In this document: positions 7,534 to 16,331 of the stretch, piece by piece
Layout: each line of letters starts with the position of its first letter
Position numbering within the stretch: the first letter of the stretch is position 1
Assembly: GCA_946407095.1 (NCBI GenBank)
Contig: CAMJMR010000019.1
Coordinates: forward strand, 1 to 45,026
Reading direction: 5' to 3'
DNA from: an uncultured Selenomonadales bacterium
Lineage (GTDB): Bacteria > Bacillota > Negativicutes > Selenomonadales > Selenomonadaceae
DNA: 45,026 nt
Notes under the pieces: model-generated
What the model saw: only the letters and a program-made list of their open reading frames with translations
Databases searched by the model: none
What the model was told of the DNA's origin: nothing
Made by a program: the position numbers and the translations under genes

Positions 7534-8601
7534 GTCCGTAGCTTGATTGAGCCATTCTTTGAGGTAATCGCCGATAGCCTTCGTGATTTGCGATTCGCGT
7601 ATCGTCTTCGCTATGCTGAACAGTTTCAAGCCGCCGTTGAACACGTATTTGCCGATAAGCTCGCCGATTTTGTCGGCAACCATGCGCGCGATAACGAACA
7701 GGATTATCGAAACCTTAATGCCCAAGACCGTCAGCGCGATACCGCCGAACAGCGGCAACAGGAAAATCATCGCCAACTTTATCAGCAGGAAGGAAAATGC
7801 CACGCTTACCGCGCCGCGCGCCAAGCGAATGAACATCGGGGCTTTGCTGCGAACGTATTTGCGCGTATCGTCGAAGGCAAGGCGCGGATGCTTTATCGCC
7901 CGCACAACGAACGCCGCCGTCCGTTTGGCGTAGAACGTGAAGAATTCGCCGATTTTCTGAATCAGCTTGTTTATGTCCGTCGGAATGCTCGTTACCGTCG
8001 CGATTATCATTTGCGGATTGAAGTCGGTGACGAAGCCGCGCATTGAGCTGAAGGCCGTGCCCAAGAACGCGGGCGGCTTGCTCATGTTCGCCACGGCGTC
8101 GGGTATCGGCAGGGCGGGTATGAACGCCATCAAAACGTACAGCACGATAGCCAACACGCGTCCCATTATCAAGCCGAGAAAATATTTTATGACGGCGCGA
8201 GGGTTGCGCTTGAAGGCGGCGGGGAAGCTCCGAATTCTGCGCGGAACTTTTTTCTTGACTTTGTCGATTTTCTTTTCGTGCCGCTTAGCCTCCGCTTCTT
8301 TTTCCGCCTCTTCGCGGGCAAGCTGCTCTTCGTTTTCGACTTCAAGCGAACGAGACAGCCGCATCATTTTCTGGAAGGCGTCGGCAATATTTTGTTCCTG
8401 TTCCTTCTGCCGAGCCTCAACCTCTTGGTCGAACGAGCGCGTCACGTTAATCATCTTTTGGAAGGCGTTTTGCAAGTCGGCTGATTTGGTCGTCTGCATC
8501 ATGCGCTGGAGGGCGCGTTCCAAGTCTGATTGTTTGGTCGTGCGAAGCATTTGCTGAAGATTTTTTTGCAAGTCGCAAGATTTTTTTTCGTTATCGTCCA
8601 A
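7525..8601 (-). CDS. Membrane protein with four N-terminal QKM-type repeats
   Basis: The predicted protein is 358 residues. The first 90 residues hold four copies of a short motif built on (A/L)xQxM...T(K/R)S: LQQMLRTTKQSDL, LQRMMQTTKSADL, FQKMINVTRSFDQ and FQKMMRLSRSLEV. A charged Glu/Lys coiled coil follows, then hydrophobic segments near residues 145-170 and 265-315, and an amphipathic tail. The TTG at 8601 is chosen because GGAGG lies eight bases upstream; a GTG three codons earlier overlaps that site. It is monocistronic between terminators. I do not recognise the family. The repeats look helical and may form a cytoplasmic self-assembly stalk. Confidence 0.7.
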   Translation of the reverse strand: MDDNEKKSCDLQKNLQQMLRTTKQSDLERALQRMMQTTKSADLQNAFQKMINVTRSFDQEVEARQKEQEQNIADAFQKMMRLSRSLEVENEEQLAREEAEKEAEAKRHEKKIDKVKKKVPRRIRSFPAAFKRNPRAVIKYFLGLIMGRVLAIVLYVLMAFIPALPIPDAVANMSKPPAFLGTAFSSMRGFVTDFNPQMIIATVTSIPTDINKLIQKIGEFFTFYAKRTAAFVVRAIKHPRLAFDDTRKYVRSKAPMFIRLARGAVSVAFSFLLIKLAMIFLLPLFGGIALTVLGIKVSIILFVIARMVADKIGELIGKYVFNGGLKLFSIAKTIRESQITKAIGDYLKEWLNQATDKK

Positions 8602-8668
8602 TCGCGCCACCTCCGCCGAAAAATTTATCGTTCATATCTTAACATAAGCGAACGCCAAAAGCCATTGC

Positions 8669-8700
8669 AAAAAAAAAGCCGCACCCGCTTGGGGCACGGC
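8669..8700 (-). terminator. Rho-independent terminator of tkt
   Basis: On the minus strand GCCGTGCCC pairs with GGGTGCGGC (8678-8700, two G-U pairs) and is followed by about nine T (8669-8677). Confidence 0.8.
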
Positions 8701-8722
8701 ATTGATTCAAATCCTTATGGGC

Positions 8723-10708
8723 TTACAGGTTTTCGATAACGGACTTCATGACGCGGGCAACGTTTTCCTTCGTGAAGCCGAACTTTTCAAAGAGGACGTT
8801 GGCGGGCGCAGATGAGCCGAAGCCCTTCATTGTGACGGTCGCGCCGTCAAGCCCTATATATTTTTGCCAGCCGAAGTCGGACGCCGCCTCGACTGCCACG
8901 CGCGCCCGAATCGCTTTCGGCAAGACGCTTTCCTTGTAGTCGTCGCTTTGAGCGTCGAAAATTTCTTGGCAGGGCATGGACACGACGCGGACGAAAATTT
9001 TTTCCTCGGCAAGCAGGGCTTGGGCGTCAAGAGCCGTCGCCACTTCAGAGCCCGTCGCTATCAATATGCCCGCGCAGGTGCCCGCCGCCTCCGATATGAC
9101 GTAGCCGCCCTTCAACGCGTCTTTGCTTGAGCCTTTGATTGTCGGGAGGTTTTGTCTCGTCAAGATTAAAGCTGTCGGCGTTTCCTTGGCTGTCGCGGCA
9201 AGATACCAGCCCGCCGCCGTCTCGACGGAATCAGCCGCCCTGAAGACGTTCAAGTTTGGTTGAGCGCGCAACATCGCAAGCTGTTCAATCGGCTCGTGAG
9301 TGGGTCCGTCTTCGCCTACGCCTATCGAATCGTGCGTGAAAATGTACGTCACGGGCAATTTCATCAACGACGCCAGCCGCATCATCGGCTTCATGTAGTC
9401 GACGAAGACAAAGAACGTCGCGCAGTAAACCTTGAGCCCGCCGTGCAGAATCAAGCCGTTGGTTATCGCCGCCATTGCCATTTCGCGGATGCCGAAGTGC
9501 AAATTGCGCCCGCCGTAATTGTCCTTGCCGAAGTCGCCCGCGCCCTTCATGACGGTTTTGTTCGAGGGGCCCAGGTCGGCACTGCCGCCGATTAAGTTCG
9601 GCAGAATGTCTTTGAGCCGATTGATTATGACGCCCGAACTTGCGCGAGTGGCTTGCGGCTTGTCGTCGAGGGGCTTAAAAATTTCGGCGGCGAGCTTTTC
9701 AACGTCGGCGGGCGCGTAGTATTCGTCCCAAAGCTTTTTGTCGTCAGGGAATTTTTCCGCGTAGTCGGCGAAGAGTTTATCCCATTGCGCTTGAGCAGCC
9801 GCGCAGGTTTCGGCGAGCTTGCCATAGTGAGCGTAAACGTCGGCGGGGATGAGGAAAGTTTCTTCGGGCTTATCCCAGCCGAGATTTTTTTTGAGCGCGA
9901 TGACATTTTCTTCGCCGAGTGGTTCGCCGTGAGACGACGCCGAGTCTTGCTTGGGCGAGCCGTAGCCGATATGCGTTTTGACGATAATGAACGACGGACG
10001 AGTTTTGTCAGCCTTCGCCTCTTCGATAGCCGCGCCGATTTCAGCGAGATTGTTGCCGTCTTCGACAGTCAAAGTCTGGAAACCGAATGCCGCCACGCGT
10101 TGCCGAACGTCCTCCGTGAAGGCGATATCGGTCGAGCCTTCGATTGTGATTCGGTTGCTGTCGTAAAGGACAATCAGCTTGCCGAGCCCGAACGTGCCCG
10201 CCAACGACAACGCCTCCGAGGAAATGCCCTCCATAAGGCAACCGTCGCCGCACAGCACGAAAGTATAGTGGTCGACAATCGGGAAGCCGGGCTTATTGAA
10301 CTTCGCGGCGAGATGAGCCTCCGCCATAGCCATGCCGACGCCCATGCCGATTCCCGAACCCAAAGGCCCCGTCGTAGCCTCAACGCCCGCCGTGTGTCCG
10401 TATTCGGGATGACCCGGCGTCAACGAGCCGTCTTGCCGAAAATTTTTCATATCGTCGAGCGTGAGCCCGTAGCCGAAAAAGTGAAGCAACGAATACAGCA
10501 TGGCCGAGCCGTGACCTGCCGACAAGATGAATCGGTCGCGATTAGCCCACTTTGGATTTTTTGGGTTGTGATTCATGTGGCGAGCCCAAAGTTCGTAAGC
10601 GATGGGGGCGGCTCCGAGTGCCATGCCGGGATGACCCGACTTCGCCTTTTGAATCGCGTCAGCCGACAAAACTCTTATCGCGTTGACGCATTTGTTTTCG
10701 ATGTTCAT
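8723..10708 (-). CDS. tkt: Transketolase
   Basis: The 661-residue protein is full length for a thiamine-diphosphate transketolase of the non-oxidative pentose phosphate pathway. Visible marks are KSGHPGMALGAAPIAYELW at the start, SAGHGSAMLY, the diphosphate-binding GDGCLMEGISSEA and the transketolase pyrimidine-domain stretch THDSIGVGEDGPTHEPIEQL. The ATG at 10708 is preferred to one five codons upstream because GGGAGG lies eight bases before it. It is flanked by its own terminator and appears monocistronic. No sugar-pathway genes are adjacent. Confidence 0.97.
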   Translation of the reverse strand: MNIENKCVNAIRVLSADAIQKAKSGHPGMALGAAPIAYELWARHMNHNPKNPKWANRDRFILSAGHGSAMLYSLLHFFGYGLTLDDMKNFRQDGSLTPGHPEYGHTAGVEATTGPLGSGIGMGVGMAMAEAHLAAKFNKPGFPIVDHYTFVLCGDGCLMEGISSEALSLAGTFGLGKLIVLYDSNRITIEGSTDIAFTEDVRQRVAAFGFQTLTVEDGNNLAEIGAAIEEAKADKTRPSFIIVKTHIGYGSPKQDSASSHGEPLGEENVIALKKNLGWDKPEETFLIPADVYAHYGKLAETCAAAQAQWDKLFADYAEKFPDDKKLWDEYYAPADVEKLAAEIFKPLDDKPQATRASSGVIINRLKDILPNLIGGSADLGPSNKTVMKGAGDFGKDNYGGRNLHFGIREMAMAAITNGLILHGGLKVYCATFFVFVDYMKPMMRLASLMKLPVTYIFTHDSIGVGEDGPTHEPIEQLAMLRAQPNLNVFRAADSVETAAGWYLAATAKETPTALILTRQNLPTIKGSSKDALKGGYVISEAAGTCAGILIATGSEVATALDAQALLAEEKIFVRVVSMPCQEIFDAQSDDYKESVLPKAIRARVAVEAASDFGWQKYIGLDGATVTMKGFGSSAPANVLFEKFGFTKENVARVMKSVIENL

Positions 10709-10811
10709 GATGTTGCCTCCCAAAGTGAATTGATAAGCTTAAAAATATAATGTGACGAGGAATTTTTTCGTATGGCGAGGCGCAAGCGCGAAGGCGTACT
10801 AAGAACGACGC

Positions 10812-10838
10812 CAGGCGGAAAAATAACCGTCACTGTTT
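10812..10838 (-). repeat. R3 short repeat, copy 1
   Basis: These 27 bases are the exact reverse complement of 36105-36131, more than 25 kb away. A shorter piece of the same word (GTGACGGTTATTT) recurs at about 44951-44963. It lies between mqnC and tkt in a gap without a gene. Confidence 0.7.
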
Positions 10839-10855
10839 GATGCTATCAACAGCCC

Positions 10856-11878
10856 TTAAAAAGTTTTCAGCACTTCGTAGCGTGTATTGCGTTGCGCGGG
10901 GATTCGTCCCGCCGAGCGAATCAAATCAATCATTTTGCGCGTCGACATGTCAAAGGAGGTGCCCGCCGCCCTTACGACGTTTTCTTCGAGCATGATTGAG
11001 CCGAGGTCGTCCGCGCCGAAAGCCAACGTCAATTGCCCGATGCGTTCGCCCTGCGTGACCCACGAGCCTTGAATGTGAGCGATGTTGTCAAGGAAAATTC
11101 GCGTCATGGCCAGCGTGCGCATGTAATCCTGCGCTGAAACCTTTTCGCCGCCGAGCGCGGTATAGAGCGGCTGATAAGTCCAGGTGATGAAAGCGCGGAA
11201 GCCGTCCGTTTCGTCTTGGAGGTCGCGAATTTTTTTCATGTGTTCAAGGCGTTGGGCAAGCGTTTCGCCGAAGCCGATAACCATAGTGGCGGTCGACTTC
11301 ATGCCGATAGAGTGCGCAGCCCGCATGACGCTAAGCCAATCGTCTGTCATGATTTTTTTTGGGCTTATGCGCCGCCTTATTTCGTCGACGAGAATTTCTG
11401 CGCCTCCGCCCGGCAAGCTGTCCAATCCCGCCTCCTGCAGACGTTTGAGCGTGTCGAGGATTGATAAACCTGCGCGGCGCGCGAAGTGTTGAATTTCGGT
11501 CGCGGTGAACGAGTGAATCGTTACGTCGAAATTTTTCTTGATGAGGCGGAGCATGTCTTCGTAGTAGCTCAGCGGCAAGTCGGGGTGCAAGCCGCCTTGA
11601 ATCATGACTTGAGTGCCGCCCGCGTCGACGGTCTCTTGAACCTTGCGCAAAATTTCTTCGTGCGTCAAAAGGTACGCGCCCTGCTGATTCTTTCGGCGGA
11701 AGAACGCGCAGAATTTGCATTCGTTTTGGCAGACGTTGGTGTAGTTTATGTTTCGGTCGATGATGAAGGTCGTCACGTTGCCAAAAATTTTTTTGCGTAT
11801 GGCGTCCGCCGCCTTGCCCAGCTCCAGAAGGTCGCTGCCCGCGAAAAGTTTCAAAGCCTCGTCTTGCTTAAGTCTCAA
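10856..11878 (-). CDS. mqnC: Dehypoxanthine futalosine cyclase (radical SAM)
   Basis: The 340-residue radical SAM enzyme cyclises dehypoxanthine futalosine in the futalosine route to menaquinone. The cluster motif is CQNECKFC, preceded by NINYTNV. The downstream GGLHPDLPLSYYEDML, SFTATEIQHFA, LDSLPGGGAEI and MVIGFGET favour MqnC over MqnE. MqnE itself is encoded at 43812. The start is probably the TTG at 11878, with GAGG nine bases upstream; a longer reading frame begins at 11908 in the repeat array. The gene has only a few bases between the metK terminator and its ribosome binding site, so the promoter must lie in the repeat array or expression depends on read-through. Confidence 0.9.
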   Translation of the reverse strand: MRLKQDEALKLFAGSDLLELGKAADAIRKKIFGNVTTFIIDRNINYTNVCQNECKFCAFFRRKNQQGAYLLTHEEILRKVQETVDAGGTQVMIQGGLHPDLPLSYYEDMLRLIKKNFDVTIHSFTATEIQHFARRAGLSILDTLKRLQEAGLDSLPGGGAEILVDEIRRRISPKKIMTDDWLSVMRAAHSIGMKSTATMVIGFGETLAQRLEHMKKIRDLQDETDGFRAFITWTYQPLYTALGGEKVSAQDYMRTLAMTRIFLDNIAHIQGSWVTQGERIGQLTLAFGADDLGSIMLEENVVRAAGTSFDMSTRKMIDLIRSAGRIPAQRNTRYEVLKTF

Positions 11879-11896
11879 AGTGATTCGCCTCGCTCC

Positions 11897-11919
11897 AAAA
11901 AAAAGCAACGTGACGTTGC
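11897..11919 (-). terminator. Hairpin plus T8, probable metK terminator made of repeat sequence
   Basis: On the minus strand GCAACG/CGTTGC (loop TCA) is followed by eight T. The hairpin is the head of the repeat unit. The same hairpin appears without a T run at 12049, 12188 and 12332, so only the last copy before mqnC can act as an intrinsic terminator. Confidence 0.7.
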
Positions 11920-12470
11920 ATCCAATGGACGCCCCTCCACGTTGCGCTATTTGAAATTAATTGCCGCGCTTGAACGCAATGCTGCGCATTTCCAGCCGCG
12001 TGATTAGAGCCCTGCCGCTTTCCTCAACGCGTCGGCTTTATCGGTGCGGCAACGTGACGTTGCATCCAATTAGCGCGCCGTGGTGTCCGACGACTTTAAA
12101 GGTTATCGCCGCGCCGATTCGCAACAGCCAACAGCCCTAAGCTTAGAGCCCCGCCGCTTTCCTCAATGCGTCGGCTTTATCGGTGCGGCAACGTGACGTT
12201 GCATCCAATGGACGCCCCTCCACGTTGCGCTATTTGAAATTAATTGCCGCGCTTGAACGCAATGCTGCGCATTTCCAGCCGCGTGATTAGAGCCCTGCCG
12301 CTTTCCTCAACGCGTCGGCTTTATCGGTGCGGCAACGTGACGTTGCATCCAATTAGCGCGCCGTGGTGTCCGACGACTTTAAAGGTTATCGCCGCGCCGA
12401 TTCGCAACAGCCAACAGCCCTAAGCTTAGAGCCCTGCCGCTTTCCGCAGGGCGTCGGCTTTATCGGTGCG
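11905..12470 (-). repeat. Two 283-bp tandem repeats (A-B-A-B) containing copies of the metK 3' end
   Basis: Unit 1 is 11905-12187 and unit 2 is 12188-12470. Each splits into a 144-bp half A and a 139-bp half B. Every half starts with GCAACGTGACGTTGC and ends with a copy of the metK tail that reads, on the minus strand, DKADALRK followed by a short C-terminus and a stop. The last half overlaps the real metK end (12426-12470). The tail copies end near 12048, 12187 and 12331 and differ from the real tail at a few bases in one place. The 547-bp gap 11879-12425 contains nothing else. Confidence 0.9.
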
Positions 12471-13613
12471 TTCCCATGTGAAGTCGGCGTCCGTCCTGCC
12501 GAAATGACCGTAAGCCGCAGTTTGCTTGTAAATCGGGCGGCGCAAGTCGAGCATCTTAATAATCCCTGCAGGGCGCAAGTCGAAGTGCTCTTTAACGATC
12601 TGTTCAATGCGCGCCTCGTCGATTTTGGCTGTACCGAAACTTTCGACGCGAACGCTGACGGGATAAGCGACGCCGATGGCATAGGCAAGTTGAATTTCGC
12701 ATTCGTCGGCCAAGCCTGCCGCCACAACATTTTTCGCAACGTAGCGCGCCGCATAAGCCGCAGAGCGGTCAACCTTCGTGGGGTCTTTGCCGCTGAAGGC
12801 TCCGCCGCCGTGCCGCGCCCAGCCGCCGTAGGTGTCGACGATTATTTTTCTGCCCGTCAAGCCGCTGTCGCCTTGCGGGCCGCCGATAACGAACTTGCCC
12901 GTAGGATTGACGAAAAATTTTGTCTCAGCAGTCAAAAGCTCGGCGGGGACAACTGGCTTAATGACGTATTCAATCATGTCGCGCTTAATCTGCTCAAGCG
13001 TCACGTCGGGATTGTGTTGCGTGGAAATGACAATCGTATCGACGGCAACGGGCTTGCCGCCCTCGTAGGCAACAGTGACTTGCGTTTTGCCGTCGGGGCG
13101 CAGATAGTCAACCTCGTGCGTGACTTTGCGGACTTCAGCCAAACGGCGGGCCAGCTTATGGGCAAGCGATATGGGCAACGGCATGAATTCGGGCGTTTCG
13201 TTGGTCGCGTAGCCGAACATCATCCCCTGGTCGCCCGCGCCGATAGCGTCTTCGACAGCCATTTCGCCTTCGCGCGCCTCAATGGACAAGTCAACGCCCT
13301 GCGCGATATCGGGCGATTGTTCGTCCAGGGAAATGAGCACGCCGACGGTCTCGGCGTCGAAGCCGTAAGCCGAATTAGTGTAGCCGATGTCGCGAATCGC
13401 TCCGCGAATGATTTTTGCTATGTCGACGTAGCAAGTCGTAGAAATTTCTCCGACGACGTGAACTTGACCTGTCGTGACGAGCGTTTCGCAAGCCACGCGC
13501 CCGACGGGGTCTTTAGCGATGATTGCGTCAAGGATACTGTCTGAAATTCTGTCCGCGACCTTATCGGGATGACCTTCCGTCACGGATTCGGATGTGAATA
13601 ACATTCTGCGCAT
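12426..13613 (-). CDS. metK: S-adenosylmethionine synthetase
   Basis: The 395-residue enzyme makes SAM from methionine and ATP. The motifs [26 protein letters not shown] and [22 protein letters not shown] are intact and the length is normal. The ATG at 13613 has GAGG seven bases upstream. A TTGACA/TAGCTT promoter lies close by. I saw no SAM riboswitch in the leader, although many Firmicutes place one here. The last 15 codons are repeated three more times in the downstream array. SAM made here serves the radical SAM enzymes MqnC, MqnE and NrdG. Confidence 0.97.
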   Translation of the reverse strand: MRRMLFTSESVTEGHPDKVADRISDSILDAIIAKDPVGRVACETLVTTGQVHVVGEISTTCYVDIAKIIRGAIRDIGYTNSAYGFDAETVGVLISLDEQSPDIAQGVDLSIEAREGEMAVEDAIGAGDQGMMFGYATNETPEFMPLPISLAHKLARRLAEVRKVTHEVDYLRPDGKTQVTVAYEGGKPVAVDTIVISTQHNPDVTLEQIKRDMIEYVIKPVVPAELLTAETKFFVNPTGKFVIGGPQGDSGLTGRKIIVDTYGGWARHGGGAFSGKDPTKVDRSAAYAARYVAKNVVAAGLADECEIQLAYAIGVAYPVSVRVESFGTAKIDEARIEQIVKEHFDLRPAGIIKMLDLRRPIYKQTAAYGHFGRTDADFTWERTDKADALRKAAGL

Positions 13614-13648
13614 TCTTATACCTCACTTTCAAAATATGTTGCGTCGAC

Positions 13649-13677
13649 AAGCTAGCACGTTTGATTAGGACTGTCAA
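13649..13677 (-). promoter_or_regulatory. Probable promoter of metK
   Basis: On the minus strand a perfect TTGACA (13672-13677), a 17-bp spacer and TAGCTT (13649-13654) with an upstream TGC, an extended -10 pattern. The metK start codon is 36 bp downstream of the -10 box. Confidence 0.6.
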
Positions 13678-13680
13678 GGC

Positions 13681-13807
13681 GATAGCCGCCTTTTCGTTGG
13701 CTAAGCAAAAGGGCTCAAAGACAGCTTTGAAATTCGCGGCGGCGGTCGTATCCTTCGATTCGGTGAGTCATTTGTTCTTATGATTAGGATCTACTTTTTC
13801 TTTGGGC
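13681..13807 (+). repeat. R1 left arm and H1 half, remnant interrupted by an IS30 relic
   Basis: Positions 13700-13726 are identical to 3291-3317. The segment then runs through TCCTTCGATTC to CTACTTTTTCTTTG, the left arm of hairpin H1. The matching right arm CAAAGAAAAAGTAG lies at about 14280-14294, beyond the IS30 relic. Confidence 0.7.
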
Positions 13808-14277
13808 GCGCGAATAGTCAAGCTAAGTGCAACGTAGTGGAAAAATATACTTCTGCGGGTGTTCTATAACCCAAACATTTTCTGGGACGGTGATTTAGTT
13901 GGTCAACGACTTTTTGTAAGTCTTCCTTGCTAAGGCGCGTGATGCTACCGGCGGAAAGTAGAACTCAACGCCCAACTCCGTCGTTACCTTGCCCTCTGTC
14001 AGGGGTTATCGTGTAGAGCGGTTGACACTGAAATACCTCAATGAACGTTTTTGTTCCGGCGTATCCCTGCGTAGATTGCTATCGTCCTGTAACTTATCTG
14101 AATCGGATAATTTTCGAGCTTGAGACGATTGGCAATTTGTTCGGGCGGCATTTTTTACGTCTTCGCGTGTAGCGCGCTTGCGCGCTGCTTGGCAAGTATT
14201 CACCACCATTACGATAAACATCTTAGCAGGAAACTATGAGCTTTTCATTGTTTTGCACTTACATTGTACATTCGCGC
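13808..14277 (-). pseudogene. Degenerate IS30-family element, copy 1
   Basis: The 470-bp relic is bounded by imperfect inverted repeats (13808-13832 and 14253-14277, 20 of 25 positions equal). On the minus strand, in shifting frames, it encodes pieces of an IS30 transposase: MPPEQIANRLKLE, TPDRGREFQL, TTELGVEFYFPP and LNHRPRKCLGYRTP before a stop. Large internal parts of the transposase are missing, so it is not active. Compared with copy 2 it lacks about 21 bases near 13996 and has an extra 20 bases near 14171-14190. It sits in the loop of an R1 H1 hairpin. The rest of the 13614-14345 gap holds the metK promoter and R1 fragments. Confidence 0.8.
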
Positions 14278-14345
14278 AAGCAAAGAAAAAGTAGATGCTA
14301 GACAAAATAATTCTTTGAGAACTTTCTTGCACGGGAAGAAAGGCA

Positions 14346-15440
14346 TCACTTTGACGCTCGCCAGATAAGTATCGCACCCGACAGCAAGCCTATGACGTTC
14401 GGAATCCAGACGGCATACATCGGCGGAATGGCTCCGCTACGCCCTATCGCGTTCGCCAACGTCATTATCGCGTAGTAGAGGAAAATTATCACGACGCTAA
14501 GCGCGAAACCCATTGACGACGGCGTTCTCGTCGGTTGCAGGCCAAGCGGCACACCGATTAGCGCGAAGATTAAGCTTGCCATGGGCACCGTGATTCGCTG
14601 ATAAAGTTCCGTCTCAAGCGCGTTGGTGTTGGCGTATTGCGCCTTCATGATTTGAATTTGGTCTTTGAGCTCGCGCATCGTCAATTCCTCGGTCTTTTTC
14701 TGTTCGCGAACGATTTGGCGCGGGCTCGCCTTGACGGGCAAAATTTGACGGTCGAATTTCATGGTATGAGTGCGTTGGTCGTCGGCAAGGTCGTAAATCA
14801 TTCCGTCGTGCATAATCCATTTCTCGTCGCGCCACTCGGCGAAGGTCGCGTTCTCGACGTGCGTAACCTTGCCCTCCTCGTTGAAGACTTGCATCGTCAC
14901 GCCTTCCAAAATTTCGTCGCGGGCATTGTATTGGCGGGCGTAAATCAGTCGCTCCATCCTGTCGCCCGCCAGCTCCTTGACGATAATGTGGTCTTGCGAT
15001 TTGAGCTCGGTGTTGCCCTGAATTTCGTAGTAGACGACGTTATTGTAGGCGGTGTTCGACCACGGCACGACGTGTTCGTTGAAGAGAATGGCGCAAACCG
15101 TGACGATAAAGCCCAAGACAATCGCGGGGGCGGCAATGCGGCTGAAACTTATCCCGCAAGACTTCATGGCAGTTATCTCGCTTGAACTCGACAGCCGCCC
15201 GAAAGTCAGCAGGGTAGCCAACAGCATCGACATTGGGAACGTCCACATGATTATGCTCGGCAACCCGTAGATAAAAATCTTCACCACGGAGGAAAAGCTC
15301 GCGCCGTAGTCGGTTATATACTTGGCGATTCTGAAGAGCGTCCCCGAACCAATAAACACCGCCGTGAACGCGCAAATCGCGAAGAGAAACGCTAAGACGA
15401 CTTCCCGAAAAATATATTTGTCAAGTATTCTAAGGCGCAT
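14346..15440 (-). CDS. lptF: LPS export permease LptF/LptG
   Basis: The 364-residue inner-membrane protein belongs to the YjgP/YjgQ family that works with LptB to extract LPS and push it to LptC and LptA. It has three N-terminal helices (from LDKYIFREVVLAFLF on), a periplasmic beta-jellyroll region (about residues 130-260) and three C-terminal helices ending in LLSGAILIWRASK. Only one such gene is visible, whereas enterobacteria have an LptF/LptG pair; whether this one acts as a homodimer or has a distant partner is unknown. AGGAGG lies seven bases before the start. A 5' leader full of repeats and an IS30 relic separates it from lptB. Confidence 0.88.
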   Translation of the reverse strand: MRLRILDKYIFREVVLAFLFAICAFTAVFIGSGTLFRIAKYITDYGASFSSVVKIFIYGLPSIIMWTFPMSMLLATLLTFGRLSSSSEITAMKSCGISFSRIAAPAIVLGFIVTVCAILFNEHVVPWSNTAYNNVVYYEIQGNTELKSQDHIIVKELAGDRMERLIYARQYNARDEILEGVTMQVFNEEGKVTHVENATFAEWRDEKWIMHDGMIYDLADDQRTHTMKFDRQILPVKASPRQIVREQKKTEELTMRELKDQIQIMKAQYANTNALETELYQRITVPMASLIFALIGVPLGLQPTRTPSSMGFALSVVIIFLYYAIMTLANAIGRSGAIPPMYAVWIPNVIGLLSGAILIWRASK

Positions 15441-15474
15441 TCAATGACCTCCTGTTGGGAACGTTGCCCTTTCG

Positions 15475-15573
15475 CCCGCTTTAAAAGCGGGGGAACAGCG
15501 GACGCGCCTCAACGTTCCGACGGTTGAAAGTGGCTGCCCGCGCTTATACGCAACGCTGGCGCATTGCTAGCCT
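15475..15573 (-). repeat. R2 repeat, copy in the lptF leader
   Basis: On the plus strand it begins with CCCGCTTTAAAAGCGGG (15475-15491), continues through GGGAACAG and ends near a GCAACGCTGGCGCATTGC hairpin. These are the tail and head of the R2 unit seen at 31492 and 31669, in inverted order. It lies just upstream of the lptF ribosome binding site and would be in its 5' leader. Confidence 0.65.
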
Positions 15574-15574
15574 C

Positions 15575-15667
15575 ACAGCTAAGCTTGTCGTGACGGTAGC
15601 GCGTCCCTTCGATTCAGCGATTCGATAACTTTTATTTTTTGAAATCAACTTTTCTTTGACCGCGCGA
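15575..15667 (+). repeat. R1 left arm remnant before IS30 relic 2
   Basis: It contains CCCTTCGATTC (15605-15615) and a decayed H1 left arm (CAACTTTTCTTTG), in the same arrangement as 13681-13807. Confidence 0.6.
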
Positions 15668-16133
15668 ATAGTCAAGCTAAGTGCAACGTAGTAGAAAAAT
15701 ATACTTCTGCGGGTGTTCTATAACCCAAACATTTTCTGGGACGGTGATTTAGTTGGTCAACGACTTTTTGTAAGTCTTCCTTGCTAAGGCGCGTGATGCT
15801 ACCGGCGGAAAGTAGAACTCAACGCCCAACTCCGTCGTTACCTTGCCGTGAAGTTGAAATTCTCTTCCTCTGTCAGGGGTTATCGTGTAGAGCGGTTGAC
15901 ACTGAAATACCTCAATGAACGTTTTTGTTCCGGCGTATCCCTGCGTAGATTGCTATCGTCCTGTAACTTATCTGAATCGGATAATTTTCGAGCTTGAGAC
16001 GATTGGCAATTTGTTCGGGCGGCATTTTTTACGTCTTCGCGTGTAGCAAGTATTCACCACCATTACGATAAACATCTTAGCAGGAAACTATGAGTTTTTC
16101 ATTGTGTTGCACTTACATTGTACATTCGCGTGT
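15661..16133 (-). pseudogene. Degenerate IS30-family element, copy 2
   Basis: It is nearly identical to the relic at 13808-14277, with the same orientation, terminal repeats and transposase fragments (PPEQIANRLKLE, FYFPP, LNHRPRKCLGYRTP). It keeps about 21 bases that copy 1 lost and lacks a 20-base insertion present in copy 1. It starts after an R1 left arm; the expected right arm of H1 has decayed to CCAAAGA. Together the two relics bracket lptF. Confidence 0.78.
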
Positions 16134-16331
16134 CCAAAGACGAACAGTGTGGACGCGGCGCGCTATCTGGGTCAAGACTTCATGCTTGCCAACGCGCATT
16201 CTCCGTTGCCAAAAAAGAAAAGGCGTTCATACCGACCACCGCCGAAACGCCCGCGCTTCCCGCAGCCGCTTGTGCCCGCTGTTTAAGACGCGGACGACAT
16301 CGCTGGCGGCCTCAAGATTCGCGGCGCGCCT
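16134..16331 (+). repeat. Decayed R1-like sequence upstream of lptB end
   Basis: This part of the 15441-16331 gap has no supported gene. The stretch around 16225-16290 (ACCGACCACCGCCGAAACG and GCAGCCGCTTGTGCC) matches, in the opposite orientation, the part of R1 between H2 and H1 seen near 31595-31645. H1 and a clean H2 are missing. Confidence 0.5.

Noticed and set aside
11905-12470. Regular repeats that could be taken for a CRISPR array
   Set aside because: The units are 139 and 144 bp, alternate in two types and include coding sequence of metK. There are no short repeats with unique spacers and no cas genes.
13614-13680. Possible SAM riboswitch ahead of metK
   Set aside because: The leader between the predicted promoter and the start codon is under 40 bp, too short for any SAM riboswitch, and no such fold was seen.
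14006-14221. 71-residue open frame on the minus strand
   Set aside because: It translates an IS30 relic in a wrong frame and has no support as a gene.
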